Part shown: positions 9,263-19,963 of the stretch, piece by piece
Layout: every line of letters begins with the position of its first letter
Numbering within the stretch: position 1 is the stretch's first letter
Assembly: GCA_018645845.1 (NCBI GenBank)
Contig: JABGVY010000058.1
Coordinates: 1-40,285, forward strand
Length of the DNA: 40,285 nucleotides
Direction of reading: 5' to 3'
Origin: Gammaproteobacteria bacterium
GTDB taxonomy: Bacteria; Pseudomonadota; Gammaproteobacteria; Pseudomonadales; Azotimanducaceae
Position numbers and translations under genes: made by a program
Notes under the pieces: model-generated
Seen by the model: only the letters and a program-made list of their open reading frames with translations
Database searches by the model: none
What the model was told of the DNA's origin: nothing

Positions 9263-11596
9263 CTATTCTCCTCCGAGGCGGAATCTCGCCTGAACCATAA
9301 TAGTTCGTGGTGGCTCGAGATAACCAAGATAGGTTGGCACCAGGAATGAATTGAAAAACGACTGTGACTGAGACAGTACTCTTTCATCACCCAGGTTTCT
9401 ACCAACCACCGCGAGGCTCCAGCGGCCATCTGCTGCTTGAATACCCAGGCGCGCATCAACCTTGGTCCAGGAATCCTGCTTACCTGCTGGCTCAAGTGCT
9501 CCATCAGTGTAGTATTCGTCGCTCAAGGAGACGCTCAGGTTCGCAACAAAGTTAATGGTACCGGTCATTGGCATCACAAGATCCGCATAAAGACGACCTG
9601 ACCAGTCAGGTGCCAGGTGCAGAGTCTTTCCAGACTGATCACAAGGGCTCGTGAGTCCGCTGGTAATGTTACAGGTGCCATTGTCGAAAGAATCGTACTC
9701 TGCATTCTGGAATGCCCAGGAGCCGCCGAGTTCGAGATTTTCGGTCGCCGCAAATCGAAGATCCAATTCAAGACCCGTCGAAGTTGCTGTTGCTGCGTTC
9801 GTGACATTCTGCACGATGACACCATCTACCGGCGTAAATGTATTGACCTGTAGGTCATCAAACTCTGTGTCATACAGCGCTGCGTTTAATTCCAATCGAT
9901 CGTCCATCCATCGAGACTTCAGACCAATCTCGAAACCTGTCGTCGTCTCGTCATCGTATTCCTGATCAGAAGGACTCCACGTGGTTGGCGGGTTTCGCTG
10001 GGCAGAAGTGAAACCACCACTTTTTGCACTTCGACCACCCTTGAAGTAAATCATCGCGTTGTCATTGACTTCCCAATGAACGGCCAGCTCGGGCAGGAGG
10101 TTGTCGCTGCTGCGATCAACTTCGAGCCCAACAGATGCTGGGTTTGTGGAACATAGACCCAGAGTACCTGGCAATGGTGTGTCTACAATCGTTTGTGTCG
10201 CAATATAACCCAGAGCACATTCAGTGTCGTACTTTGAGTCTTTGTCTTCATCAGTATATCGCAGACCAGCAGTCACACTCACCGAATCGCTTACATTAAA
10301 TGTCGCCTGACCGAATACAGAACGAAGCTCAGAGCTTTGATCAAACAAGGATGAAGTATGAATCAGAAGATCCGCACCAAAAGGTCCGAAAGAACTCAAC
10401 AGCCCGCCGAACAAGGCAGGACCGTATTGAGCCGGTTGATCGTTAGTGGTGTTGTAGTCGTGATAATAGATACCGACCATATAATCGATCTTATTACCCT
10501 TGCTACTCGTCAAACGTATTTCGATGGCATCCGATTCGAAGTCTTCATCAACAGACGCGTCAATAAACGCGTCTGAGTTGGTATCCAGATCAACCGTGAA
10601 ATCAAATTCAAACTCAGAATGCCCAATCATCGCCGTCAAAACATGGTTTTCAAGCTGAATTTCCAGGTTGGCAATGATCGTTTCGAGATCTGTCGTCTGC
10701 GTCGGGCACGTATCAGGATTGATACCCGGAACTGTCATTGGCGCGGGGAATCCGCTCCTATCGTTATGACAACCGTTAGAAGATCGCACGTAATTCAAGC
10801 GGTTATCATTTGGCTCCGTCACAAGTCCTCCAGCAAAATCAAACATTTCGCCGACATTGCCATCTAGTGTGCGCTCAGCAGATTCGTATTTAACAGTCAG
10901 CGCAGCGCTATCTGAAATGTTCCATACCGCACTGATTCGGAAGAGCTCATCTTCGAGGTCGCCTTCATCTTCGCCAGTAAATGAGTTTTCATAGTAGCCA
11001 TCTCGATCGCTGGTCTTGATCGCCGCTCGAAGACCCAGTCTCTCGCCCAGTGAACCGCCTAATACCAATTGAGCAGATTCGCCACCATACTCGGTTTCAG
11101 TATCGATCATAATATCAGCAAAAAACGGATCACCCGGTTGGGTCCTGTTCGTCACAATGCTGATTGCACCTGCGGTTGAGTTCAGCCCATGAACCACTGA
11201 CTGAGGGCCTCTGGCTACCTCAACACGTGCGACATCGAAGAATGGAGACAGATACATTCTGTTGCGAGGCATATACATGCCATCAATGAACATACCGACT
11301 GATTGTTCAAAAGAACGTTCCTGCCCAGAACCCAGACCTCTAATCACAACGGAATTCGACGTGATACCACCGCCAACATTCAGATTTGGTACCGTAGACT
11401 GGAGCTCAGCGAAATCTGTGATCCCCATAGCCTCCATGGTTTCACCAGATACGGTCTCAATTGAAAGCGCAATATCCTGCGTGCTTTCCGAGCGTTTGGT
11501 TGCAGTTACAATAAGTTCTTCCAGTACAACATCGGCCGATGCTGCAGTTGAAAGACTTAGCAGTAGAGACACTACGAGCAACTTTCTTAAAGCCAT
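9263..11596 (-). CDS. TonB-dependent receptor
   Basis: 777 aa; signal peptide; TonB-box-like 'LEELIVTATKR'; plug domain 'VNGLNSTAGAISIVTNRT'-type region; beta-barrel C-terminus. Confidence 0.93.
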   Translation of the reverse strand: MALRKLLVVSLLLSLSTAASADVVLEELIVTATKRSESTQDIALSIETVSGETMEAMGITDFAELQSTVPNLNVGGGITSNSVVIRGLGSGQERSFEQSVGMFIDGMYMPRNRMYLSPFFDVARVEVARGPQSVVHGLNSTAGAISIVTNRTQPGDPFFADIMIDTETEYGGESAQLVLGGSLGERLGLRAAIKTSDRDGYYENSFTGEDEGDLEDELFRISAVWNISDSAALTVKYESAERTLDGNVGEMFDFAGGLVTEPNDNRLNYVRSSNGCHNDRSGFPAPMTVPGINPDTCPTQTTDLETIIANLEIQLENHVLTAMIGHSEFEFDFTVDLDTNSDAFIDASVDEDFESDAIEIRLTSSKGNKIDYMVGIYYHDYNTTNDQPAQYGPALFGGLLSSFGPFGADLLIHTSSLFDQSSELRSVFGQATFNVSDSVSVTAGLRYTDEDKDSKYDTECALGYIATQTIVDTPLPGTLGLCSTNPASVGLEVDRSSDNLLPELAVHWEVNDNAMIYFKGGRSAKSGGFTSAQRNPPTTWSPSDQEYDDETTTGFEIGLKSRWMDDRLELNAALYDTEFDDLQVNTFTPVDGVIVQNVTNAATATSTGLELDLRFAATENLELGGSWAFQNAEYDSFDNGTCNITSGLTSPCDQSGKTLHLAPDWSGRLYADLVMPMTGTINFVANLSVSLSDEYYTDGALEPAGKQDSWTKVDARLGIQAADGRWSLAVVGRNLGDERVLSQSQSFFNSFLVPTYLGYLEPPRTIMVQARFRLGGE

Positions 11597-11812
11597 AATT
11601 CCCCCTTGGGTGTTATTTCTACAAAGTCTAAATGATGACGACTATTCTGATTTGTCATTTAGGTCACGAATTTTATCTAATCGTGTATTAACTAGTTGAC
11701 CATTTCCGCGTCATCTACAGGACATCAAAACAGGCAAATGACTGGTTTCGAAGACTTCGCGCGATCAGCAAACGACACGCGCGCCATAACCAATTGATTT
11801 GCAGGTCTTTTA

Positions 11813-14140
11813 TTAAGCCAAACTCGGCAATGAGTGCACAGTGATATCGGGAAGCTCACCTTCGAACAACTCAACCTCAACAAGACAGCTGTGTGCAGAA
11901 CAACCCTGGGCAATCGTTGAGGTGCCGACATCTTTTGTTACCGCATTGGGATTACCATGAACATCAACTTCCTGGTTGCCGACCATCTGAGGGTCGTACC
12001 AGGCACCGGTAGGTATCTCTATGACGCCTTGTCGGATGTGTTTACTGATCTCTACTCCAACGAGGGTGGCGCCACGATTGTTGAACACTCGCACCACGTC
12101 ACCACCTGAAACACCGCGTGCCTCCGCATCGCTCGAGTTCATACGCGCCCGCTCTCTACCCTTAATTTTCCGATCAGTACTGGTCCGGGCGTGATCGTAC
12201 TGACTGTGCAATCTTGTTCTTGGCTGATTCGAAATCAGATGCAGCGGATAATCATGCGCCCTGTCCCCGCCCAACCATTCAGTATGTTCATACCAACTCG
12301 GGTGACCGGCGCAGTTGGTATCGTTAAAAGAAGCGATCGTTTCCGAGAAAATCTCAATCTTCCCTGATGGGGTTTGCAGTGGATAGGCCACAGGGTCACG
12401 CCTAAACTTCTCAAGCGCGTACTCCGCATCAGGAAGTTGAGAACTCAGATCAATCTGCTCACCGGACCAGAACTCATTGAATTCCGGCAGCTCGATATCA
12501 ACCCCGGCAGCATTATTCCGGGTATCTTCATAGAGCTGGCGGACCCATTCGGTGGCATTTTTGCCTTGTGTGAACCCCTCTTCAAAACCGAGCCTGGCCG
12601 CCAACCCCGCAAATACCTCATAGTCATCCCGAGACTCACCAAAAGGACTGACCGCTTTGCGCATTGGCGTTAGATAGGTGTCATAACTGCTGCCGCCGAA
12701 GTCCTCTCTCTCAAGTGTCGTCGTTATGGGGAAGATAATGTCCGCATGACGGGCAGTCGCCGTCCAGAAGGCTTCATTGATGATGATGGTTTCCGGCTTC
12801 TGCCAGGCAGAGCGGAGTTCAGACAGGTCCTGATGATGATGAAACGGATTGCCGCCTGCCCAGTAAATGACCTTGATGTCTGGATAGGTCAACGTCTGCC
12901 CATTGTACCGATAGGATTTTCCAGGGTTTCTCAGCATGTCTGTATGCCGAGCTACCGGGATATAGGCATTGGCCGGTTTGCCTCGCTGGCCGATTTCCAT
13001 ACCGAGGGCGCCCAGCCTGAAATTCGGAATTTTTCTGCCGCCAAAGCCCATGTTGTGAATACAGCCATAGCCGTAGCCAAGTCCACCACCCGGCTGGCCG
13101 ATATGTCCCAGCATTGCCGTCAGTGTCGTAATCATCCACCAGGTTTGCTCACCGTACTCCTGACGCTGCAGGGACCAGCTGATGCCCAAAAGACTTCTGT
13201 GCTCAGCCGCCTGCCGTGCAAGTTCTTTAATCGTATCTGCTGGGATCTCCGATATTTCACTAGCCCACTCCGCCGATTTTGGGACACCATCGTTGTCGCC
13301 CATGAGATAAGGCAGGAATTTCTCGAATCCGACGGTATAACGATCCAGAAACTCTAGATCATGTCGGTCTTCAGCGACGAGCGTGTGAGCCATACCCAAC
13401 ATAATTGCAACGTCAGTGCCTGGTCTGCAGGCGAGCCAGTCGGCATCCAGTTCCAGCAATAAATCGTCCTGGATAGGACTAATGTTTACGACCCTGACAC
13501 CAGCTTGCTTCAGCTTCATCAGCTGCTCGCGCGGATTATGGCAGCCAATGCCACCGGCATTTACCTGGGTATTTTTTAACGCTGCACCACCAAAAAAAAT
13601 TGCTGTTCGGCAATGCTCAGCAATCTCTTCAGGACTCGGCGCTTCCCGAACTAATTGCAGCACAGGCATCGCCAGAACGTGCTGAACAATGACTTCAGCC
13701 GCAGCGGTTGAGTAACTGTTTACCGAGGTAACGTATCCCCCAAGCAAATCCAGAAACCGATGGACCTGACTTTGAGCATGGTGGAACCTGCCTGCACTCG
13801 CCCAACCATACGAACCACCAAAGATACTGTCAGGACCGTTCGAATCGAAAGTTTTTCTTAAGGCCGCTGCCGCGAGATCCAATGCCTGATCCCAGCTAAC
13901 GGCAACAAACGGTTCCTTGCCCCTGCCCGTACGATCTTCAGAATCAGGGTTGTCAAAAAAACCCTGGCGCACCATCGGCTGAGAAATACGGACCCTCGGG
14001 TCCATCGCATCGAGCAACGACTGGCCAATGGCTGTCGGTTCTTTGTCAGCGTCATAGGTTTTTACCGATATCAGCCGCTCACCATCAGTCTCGACAAGAT
14101 AATTACCCCAGTGAGTACTGGTCGGGTGCGTGTCAGTCAT
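11813..14140 (-). CDS. Molybdopterin-dependent oxidoreductase, BisC/S- and N-oxide reductase-type (DMSO reductase superfamily)
   Basis: 775 aa; 'IFGGSYGWASAGRFHHAQSQVHRFLDLLGGYVTSVNSYSTAAAEVI' (BisC/TorA-like, Ser-ligand region); no Tat signal; C-terminal molydop-binding region 'RLHSQYDHA'. Confidence 0.88.
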   Translation of the reverse strand: MTDTHPTSTHWGNYLVETDGERLISVKTYDADKEPTAIGQSLLDAMDPRVRISQPMVRQGFFDNPDSEDRTGRGKEPFVAVSWDQALDLAAAALRKTFDSNGPDSIFGGSYGWASAGRFHHAQSQVHRFLDLLGGYVTSVNSYSTAAAEVIVQHVLAMPVLQLVREAPSPEEIAEHCRTAIFFGGAALKNTQVNAGGIGCHNPREQLMKLKQAGVRVVNISPIQDDLLLELDADWLACRPGTDVAIMLGMAHTLVAEDRHDLEFLDRYTVGFEKFLPYLMGDNDGVPKSAEWASEISEIPADTIKELARQAAEHRSLLGISWSLQRQEYGEQTWWMITTLTAMLGHIGQPGGGLGYGYGCIHNMGFGGRKIPNFRLGALGMEIGQRGKPANAYIPVARHTDMLRNPGKSYRYNGQTLTYPDIKVIYWAGGNPFHHHQDLSELRSAWQKPETIIINEAFWTATARHADIIFPITTTLEREDFGGSSYDTYLTPMRKAVSPFGESRDDYEVFAGLAARLGFEEGFTQGKNATEWVRQLYEDTRNNAAGVDIELPEFNEFWSGEQIDLSSQLPDAEYALEKFRRDPVAYPLQTPSGKIEIFSETIASFNDTNCAGHPSWYEHTEWLGGDRAHDYPLHLISNQPRTRLHSQYDHARTSTDRKIKGRERARMNSSDAEARGVSGGDVVRVFNNRGATLVGVEISKHIRQGVIEIPTGAWYDPQMVGNQEVDVHGNPNAVTKDVGTSTIAQGCSAHSCLVEVELFEGELPDITVHSLPSLA

Positions 14141-14154
14141 GTTTTCCCGTCTGG

Positions 14155-14634
14155 CTACTTGAGTTCGAGTTCTGCCTCGACCTCAACTGGAATATTAAAT
14201 GGCAGACCTGCCATGCCGACCGCAGATCGCGCAGCCAAACCGACCTCTTCACCAAATACTTCGATAATGGTTTGAGAGAAGCCATTGATCACAGGCGTCT
14301 GGCCTGTAAAACCAGGCGCAGAGTTCACCATGCCAAACACTTTTACCCAGCTCTTGATTTCATCAAGGCTGCCAAGCTCTCGTTGCAGCGTTCCCATCAT
14401 GGTCAGTGCAACCCTCTTCGCAGCCTCAACACCTTCTTCAAGTGTGACGTCACCGCCAACCTGACCGAGCGGTTCCGCGATGGAACCGTCATCATTCTGA
14501 GGGCCATGTCCGGAGACTATTACTCGTTTATCGATGACTTTCACCATCACAAGCGGTACCGCCACTCCCGGTGGCAGTTGCAGTGGTGGTGGTAACACCA
14601 GTCCAAGTTCCCTAACTTTCTGATCCGCTGACAT
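14155..14634 (-). CDS. RidA (YjgF/YER057c/UK114) family protein
   Basis: 159 aa; 'VSGHGPQNDDG...GQVGGDVTLEEGVEAAKRVALTMMGTLQRELGSLDEIKSWVKVFGMVNSAPGF' and 'RSAVGMAGLPFNIPVEVEAELEL'. Confidence 0.9.
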   Translation of the reverse strand: MSADQKVRELGLVLPPPLQLPPGVAVPLVMVKVIDKRVIVSGHGPQNDDGSIAEPLGQVGGDVTLEEGVEAAKRVALTMMGTLQRELGSLDEIKSWVKVFGMVNSAPGFTGQTPVINGFSQTIIEVFGEEVGLAARSAVGMAGLPFNIPVEVEAELELK

Positions 14635-14643
14635 GTTTCCTCC

Positions 14644-17600
14644 CTATGCTGCTTTGACAAATACCCGATAGTGCCAGTTATCCAACAAGACTCGTCGACG
14701 CTGTTCTGCCTCCGACACGTTGATATCTTTGACGTGGCCGTAGCCTTTTATCATTTGTGGAATGCTGGCGATGTCAACCGCTGCGTCAAGGTTGTCTACC
14801 CCAAGCTTCTCAATGAGATCTTCGAGTGTCGTCAGATATTCTTCGATAAGACGACGCTCCGTTCTTCGTTCATCTGTGCGGCCGAAAAAGTCGAATGCTG
14901 TGGCGCGCAGAAATTTGAATTTCGCCAACAGCCCAAATGCAGGCAGCATCCAGCTACCGAGCGTAATTTTCTTCGGCAGCCCTGTAACTTTATCCCTAGG
15001 TGCAATAGCAGGAGGGGACAGATTAAACTCGAGCCGAAAATCACCTTCGAACTGCGCCGCAAGTTTGGCTTTAAATGCAGGGTCACTGTATAGCCGAGCC
15101 ACCTCGTATTCGTCCTTGTATGCCATCAGCTTGTAGAGGTTTTTAGCGACTGCCCGCGCTAACCGCTCCGAGGCCGGTTCAATCTCCAGCTCTTTCGTCC
15201 TGATCCGTTGCACAGCATCGTGAAACTTTTTCGCATAGGCGTCGTTCTGATAGCTGACCAGTTCATTACTGAAAAAGCTCAAAAGTTCATCGAGCGTTTC
15301 CGCCGTTTGCTCTTCAGGCATGACCTCGTCATTGGCAACTTCAAGGACTGCATTGAGGTTATGTGCAGCGCGTCTACCCCAGTCAAAGGCCTCGATGTTC
15401 CATTCGACTTTGACACCATTCAACTCAATCGCCTTGTGTATGGCGGCCTTTGAGACAGGAATCAAACCTTTTTGCCAGGCGTAACCCACCAGGAACAGAT
15501 TACTGCCGATGGAGTCCCCAAGGAGCCGGGTTGCGAGACTGGATGCGTCCAGGAACGTTGCATTCGAATTACCCAATCCATCAAGCAGCCTCGCCTCGAT
15601 CGAATCACTCGGATACTCAAGGTCGGGGTTCAATACAAAATCGCCCGTTATGGCTTTGTGTGTATTCAACACGGCATGAGTATGTTGTGACAGGGTATTC
15701 AATGCCTCATCGCCGCTGACCACCATGGCATCGCAGCCAATCAGGAGATCAGCGCCGCCAGCATTCAGCCGCGCAGAGTTAATATTTTCCGGTGATGTGG
15801 CGATACGAATATGCGTCATGACTGCGCCGCCCTTTTGAGCGAAGCCCAACTGATCAACAATCGATACACCCAGTTCGTCTATGTGAGAGGCCATTCCAAG
15901 CAACGCACCGATTGTGACAACACCGGTCCCGCCAACACCGCCAATCAGAATGCCGTAGCTCTCACCATCTGACAGGTCCGGTAATGTCGGCTCGGGTAAC
16001 AGCCGAAGCGCGTCAGGGACGTCGCCGATACCACGACCTTTCTTCAACGCTCCGCCATAAACCGTGACAAAACTAGGGCAGAACCCCTCGTTGCATGAAA
16101 AGTCCTTGTTACAGGACGACTGATCGATACTGCGTTTCTTGCCGAACGCAGTATCGATGGGCAGAACAGAAACACAGTTGGATTTAACACTGCAGTCGCC
16201 ACAACCTTCACAGACCCGATCGTTAATAAACATCCTTTTCGCCGGATCGGGAAACGTCCCGCGTTTGCGACGTCGGCGTTTCTCGGCGGCGCAGGTCTGG
16301 TCGTAAATGAGAATCGTCGTACCTGTTATCTGCCGAAGCTCACGTTGAACATAATCCAGATCAGAACGATGGCTGATGGTTACGCCCGGCGCGAACTGGC
16401 TCCGGTCATATTTGTCGGGCTCATCGGTCACTATGGCGATCCGTTTGACACCCTCGTTGTGAACCTGGTGGGATATCTGGGGGACCGTTAACGGACCGTC
16501 GACCGGCTGACCACCAGTCATCGCCACCGCATCGTTGAATAGGATTTTATAAGTGATATTGACACCCGCCGCCACTGCGGCACGGATCGCAATCGAGCCT
16601 GAATGATAGTAGGTACCATCACCCAACTGCTGAAAAATGTGATCAGTTTCGACAAAGGGTGCCTGACCAACCCAGGGAATACCTTCTCCGCCCATTTGGG
16701 TGGCATAACCAACATCCCGGTCCATCCAGTAGGCCATGAAGTGACAGCCAACACCGCCATTTGCCCGACTGCCTTCCGGAACCCTGGTCGATGTGTTGTG
16801 CGGACAACCAGAGCAGAAGTAAGGCATCCGGTTGATTTCCGCAGGTGGCCGATCAATCGCCTGCTGCTCTTTTTCCGCAAGGAATCGAAGACGCTGATCC
16901 ATGTCTTCTGACTGATGAAAGTAACCTATCCGCTTCGCAATGACCCTGGCGATCTTGTCAGCATGCAGGTCGCCAACATCATCAACGAGTAGTTCCCCTG
17001 TCTCATCATGACGACCGACGACTCTGGGTCTGCTCTCCATCGTATAACAGGTCCTTCGAATCGCATTCTCGATCTGCTCTCTTTTGTCCTCGATGACAAG
17101 AATCTCTTCCAGGCCTTCGGCAAACTCCCTGTAAGTTTCGTTATCAACGGGAAAAGGCATCGCGACTTTTAAAATTCTGACACCTAGCTGCTGCAGGCGA
17201 TTTTCATCAAGACCGAGTTCATTTAGAGCCTGCAGCGTATCGCGCCAGGTCTTACCCATTGCAGCAATGCCGAACCGTGCATTACCTGAATCATGGGTCA
17301 CGCGATTAAGCTTGTTGGCCCGCGCAAAGGCCACAGCTGCTGGAAGTTTGAATCGCCTGATGCGGTTTTCCTGATTGAACCACATGTCGCCATTTCGAGA
17401 ATTCACGCCATCTGCGGGAAACTCAAATTCCGGTATTTCAATTTTCAGGTCATCGTATCCGGCTCGAATTGATGCCGCGGTTTCGATAGTTTCGGGTAAG
17501 AGCTTGTACCCCAACCATGCCCCTGAAAATCTCGACATGGCAATCCCGTACAGCCCCATGTCCAGCACTTCCTGGATATCTGCCGGGTACAGAACAGGCA

Positions 17601-18102
17601 TTAACAGGTCTTCGAACAGTAGTTCCGAATGGTAGGCATCGACAGTCGATCGCATGGCGGGATCATCTCCTGCCAGCACGAGCACGCCACCATTTTTCGC
17701 GGTACCGTGATAGTTCGCCTGTCTGACGGCATCAAGACTTTGATCCAACCCAGGGCCTTTGCCATACCACATACCAAAGACACCGTCGTACCTGGCATCA
17801 TTGTGATAATGAACCTGTTGGGTACCCCATACTGCCGTTGCCGCCATATGTTCATTAACAGCTGGCCAGAAATTGATATGGTGAGATTCGAGGTGATCCT
17901 TGGCACGCCAGAGTTCTTGGTCGATTGTTGTCATCGGGGAGCCCCGATAACCTGAGACGAAACCTGCAGTATTGAGCCCCTGCGCCTCATCACGTCGCCG
18001 CTGAACCAACATCAGCCGGACCAGTGCCTGCGTACCCGTGACATAGATACGACCGTCATCAAATGTATAGCGATCGTCGAGTGTAACTGCCAGGTTGGTC
18101 AT
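14644..18102 (-). CDS. Fused indolepyruvate-type 2-oxoacid:ferredoxin oxidoreductase (IorAB-like)
   Basis: 1152 aa; TPP-region 'QQLGDGTYYHSG', Fe-S cysteine cluster 'NDRVCEGCGDCSVKSNC', gamma-domain 'GILIGGVGGTGVVTIGALLGMASH'. Confidence 0.92.
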   Translation of the reverse strand: MTNLAVTLDDRYTFDDGRIYVTGTQALVRLMLVQRRRDEAQGLNTAGFVSGYRGSPMTTIDQELWRAKDHLESHHINFWPAVNEHMAATAVWGTQQVHYHNDARYDGVFGMWYGKGPGLDQSLDAVRQANYHGTAKNGGVLVLAGDDPAMRSTVDAYHSELLFEDLLMPVLYPADIQEVLDMGLYGIAMSRFSGAWLGYKLLPETIETAASIRAGYDDLKIEIPEFEFPADGVNSRNGDMWFNQENRIRRFKLPAAVAFARANKLNRVTHDSGNARFGIAAMGKTWRDTLQALNELGLDENRLQQLGVRILKVAMPFPVDNETYREFAEGLEEILVIEDKREQIENAIRRTCYTMESRPRVVGRHDETGELLVDDVGDLHADKIARVIAKRIGYFHQSEDMDQRLRFLAEKEQQAIDRPPAEINRMPYFCSGCPHNTSTRVPEGSRANGGVGCHFMAYWMDRDVGYATQMGGEGIPWVGQAPFVETDHIFQQLGDGTYYHSGSIAIRAAVAAGVNITYKILFNDAVAMTGGQPVDGPLTVPQISHQVHNEGVKRIAIVTDEPDKYDRSQFAPGVTISHRSDLDYVQRELRQITGTTILIYDQTCAAEKRRRRKRGTFPDPAKRMFINDRVCEGCGDCSVKSNCVSVLPIDTAFGKKRSIDQSSCNKDFSCNEGFCPSFVTVYGGALKKGRGIGDVPDALRLLPEPTLPDLSDGESYGILIGGVGGTGVVTIGALLGMASHIDELGVSIVDQLGFAQKGGAVMTHIRIATSPENINSARLNAGGADLLIGCDAMVVSGDEALNTLSQHTHAVLNTHKAITGDFVLNPDLEYPSDSIEARLLDGLGNSNATFLDASSLATRLLGDSIGSNLFLVGYAWQKGLIPVSKAAIHKAIELNGVKVEWNIEAFDWGRRAAHNLNAVLEVANDEVMPEEQTAETLDELLSFFSNELVSYQNDAYAKKFHDAVQRIRTKELEIEPASERLARAVAKNLYKLMAYKDEYEVARLYSDPAFKAKLAAQFEGDFRLEFNLSPPAIAPRDKVTGLPKKITLGSWMLPAFGLLAKFKFLRATAFDFFGRTDERRTERRLIEEYLTTLEDLIEKLGVDNLDAAVDIASIPQMIKGYGHVKDINVSEAEQRRRVLLDNWHYRVFVKAA

Positions 18103-18197
18103 AAGGTTGATCCTGTCGGTTCAGTTTTCCCAGATCAGATACTAGAGCTATTAGCGCTGAAAAAACTTGTCAATTCGTGCACCCCGTGAGTCAGAGA

Positions 18198-18647
18198 TCA
18201 CATGGGCCAGTAACGGACGATTGTGGTGCCGACCGAAACTTCATCACCGGACGCATTATCTCTCCAGGTAAAATCATAATAGACAGCGAACCCCTCGCTC
18301 CTTACCTCGGCTTTCTGAACCACGAATTCGAGAACAATTTCCGCACCTGCCCTGAGCGGGCCAATAACGCGGAATCGATCAAGGCCAAGGAACAACGCCC
18401 TCAGCCCTTCAAGCTGGACTTCCCGGAAGTAAGCCGGGTGTATCAGCGTGATAGTCATTGTTCCAGGGGCAATGATGCCACCAAAGGCTTCTGTCGCCTG
18501 CTCCTCATCGAAATGGAACCAGTCCATCTGATCGATCGACGTGCAAAACGCGTGGATCATTTCTTTCGTGATGGCAATGGGGTCAGATTTAAAAAGCAGT
18601 TCGCCTTCTCGGGCAACAAAATCATCGTAACTGGAGATGCTAATCAT
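18198..18647 (-). CDS. MaoC-family (hot-dog) dehydratase-like protein
   Basis: Likely start ATG 18647 (MISISSYDDF) inside a longer ORF; 'WFHFDEEQATEAFGGIIAPGTMTITL' MaoC pattern; overlaps the upstream gene by 8 bp. Confidence 0.82.
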   Translation of the reverse strand: MISISSYDDFVAREGELLFKSDPIAITKEMIHAFCTSIDQMDWFHFDEEQATEAFGGIIAPGTMTITLIHPAYFREVQLEGLRALFLGLDRFRVIGPLRAGAEIVLEFVVQKAEVRSEGFAVYYDFTWRDNASGDEVSVGTTIVRYWPM

Positions 18648-19809
18648 GACTGGCTGCACGTCTGATACGCGTATGATCAACATCAGATAAAGTTGCTGCA
18701 CCGAGAAACACCATGTCCCGCTCGACCTCCGATCGCAACAATGACAGTGCCCTTTCAACTCCGCGCTGACCACCAGCCGCCAGTGCATAACAATTGGTCC
18801 TGGCACCTGTGCAGGCTGTCGCACCGAGTGCGACTGCCTTCAATATGTCGGTGCCGCGCCTGATACCACTATCCAGAATGACTTCAATTTTGTCGCCGAC
18901 TGCATCAACAACCTCGGGCAACATTTCAATCGTCGCTGGTGCCGTATCGAAGTGGCGAGCACCTTGATTGGATAAAATGACCGCGCTGACCCCGCAATCG
19001 ACCGCTCGCCGGTTGTCCTGAACACCGACCAGCCCTTTGACTGCGAAAGGTCCATCCCACTGACTTCTGATCCACGCCAGGTCCTCGAACGTGATGTTGG
19101 TGACAAGCTGTTCACCCAACCAGTTAAGGTCACCAGGCTGATCCATGTACTTGTCGTAGAGACCGAATCCGGGAAGAGGCAAAGTTCGAATAGCCCACCA
19201 GGGGTGACTCATAATCGACAGCCAGCCTTTAAGAGAAAAATTGGAAGGCAGGCCAAACCCGCTTCTTGCATCGCGTTCACGGTTTCCATGTATAGGGTTA
19301 TCAACTGTGACGATAAGCGCTTTGTAGCCACAATCCTTAGCCAACTGAATCATATCTGCCATGACTTCACGTGATCGGCAGGGTTGCATCTGAAAAAACC
19401 GAGGCCCCTCATTTGCTGAAGCTGCTATATCTTCAGGCTGAGTGGTGGTGAATCCGGACATACTATAGGCAGTGCCAAGATTATGCGCGGCGCGGGCCAT
19501 ACCAATTTCACCAGCCGGATGCAGGTACTTCAAACCACCGGCCGGGCCTACAAAAAAGGGCCATTCAAGTTTTTGACCGAGAACTGTAGTCGAGGCATCA
19601 ACCGCGTCGACACCGCTGCAATAGTGCGGTATCAAATGGTATCGGCCGAATTCCTTCTGGTTAGCCGCAAGTGTTACCTCATCATCACAACCACCATCGA
19701 TATGATCGAAAATGGGAAACGGCAGCCGTTTCTTCGCCAATGACCGCAAATCCGAAGGATTCACGCATTTTCGTAGGGCCCTGGGCCAATCGTCACCTGC
19801 TGCGCTCAA
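18640..19809 (-). CDS. FMN-dependent alpha-hydroxy-acid oxidizing protein (LldD/mandelate dehydrogenase-like)
   Basis: 389 aa; 'PIFDHIDGGCDDEVT', 'LIVTVDNPIHGNRERDARSGF', 'AVILSNQGARHFD', 'VILDSGIRRGTDILKAVALGA'. Confidence 0.92.
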   Translation of the reverse strand: MSAAGDDWPRALRKCVNPSDLRSLAKKRLPFPIFDHIDGGCDDEVTLAANQKEFGRYHLIPHYCSGVDAVDASTTVLGQKLEWPFFVGPAGGLKYLHPAGEIGMARAAHNLGTAYSMSGFTTTQPEDIAASANEGPRFFQMQPCRSREVMADMIQLAKDCGYKALIVTVDNPIHGNRERDARSGFGLPSNFSLKGWLSIMSHPWWAIRTLPLPGFGLYDKYMDQPGDLNWLGEQLVTNITFEDLAWIRSQWDGPFAVKGLVGVQDNRRAVDCGVSAVILSNQGARHFDTAPATIEMLPEVVDAVGDKIEVILDSGIRRGTDILKAVALGATACTGARTNCYALAAGGQRGVERALSLLRSEVERDMVFLGAATLSDVDHTRIRRAASHD

Positions 19810-19963
19810 ACTGTCTTCTCCTATCTAATGCCACGCAGTATCCAGTAAAAACCACTTATTATCCGTTATCAATTCAAGAAGATCACAAGTCCTGACGGGC
19901 AGATATATCTTTGCCTTGCAGCGCCCGGATATGGTCAAATCCCCAATGAGAGAGCATGAATCT

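Noticed and set aside
10552-10575. Perfect 9-bp inverted repeat CAGACGCGT-caataa-ACGCGTCTG
   Set aside because: Lies inside the TonB-dependent receptor coding sequence and is explained by the encoded SDAFIDAS repeat; no regulatory context.
12746-13357. 203-aa plus-strand ORF
   Set aside because: Fully antisense to the molybdoenzyme gene; no recognisable motif or domain pattern.
14671-15136. Two overlapping plus-strand ORFs (140 and 124 aa)
   Set aside because: Both are antisense to the well-supported IorAB-like gene and look like random translations.
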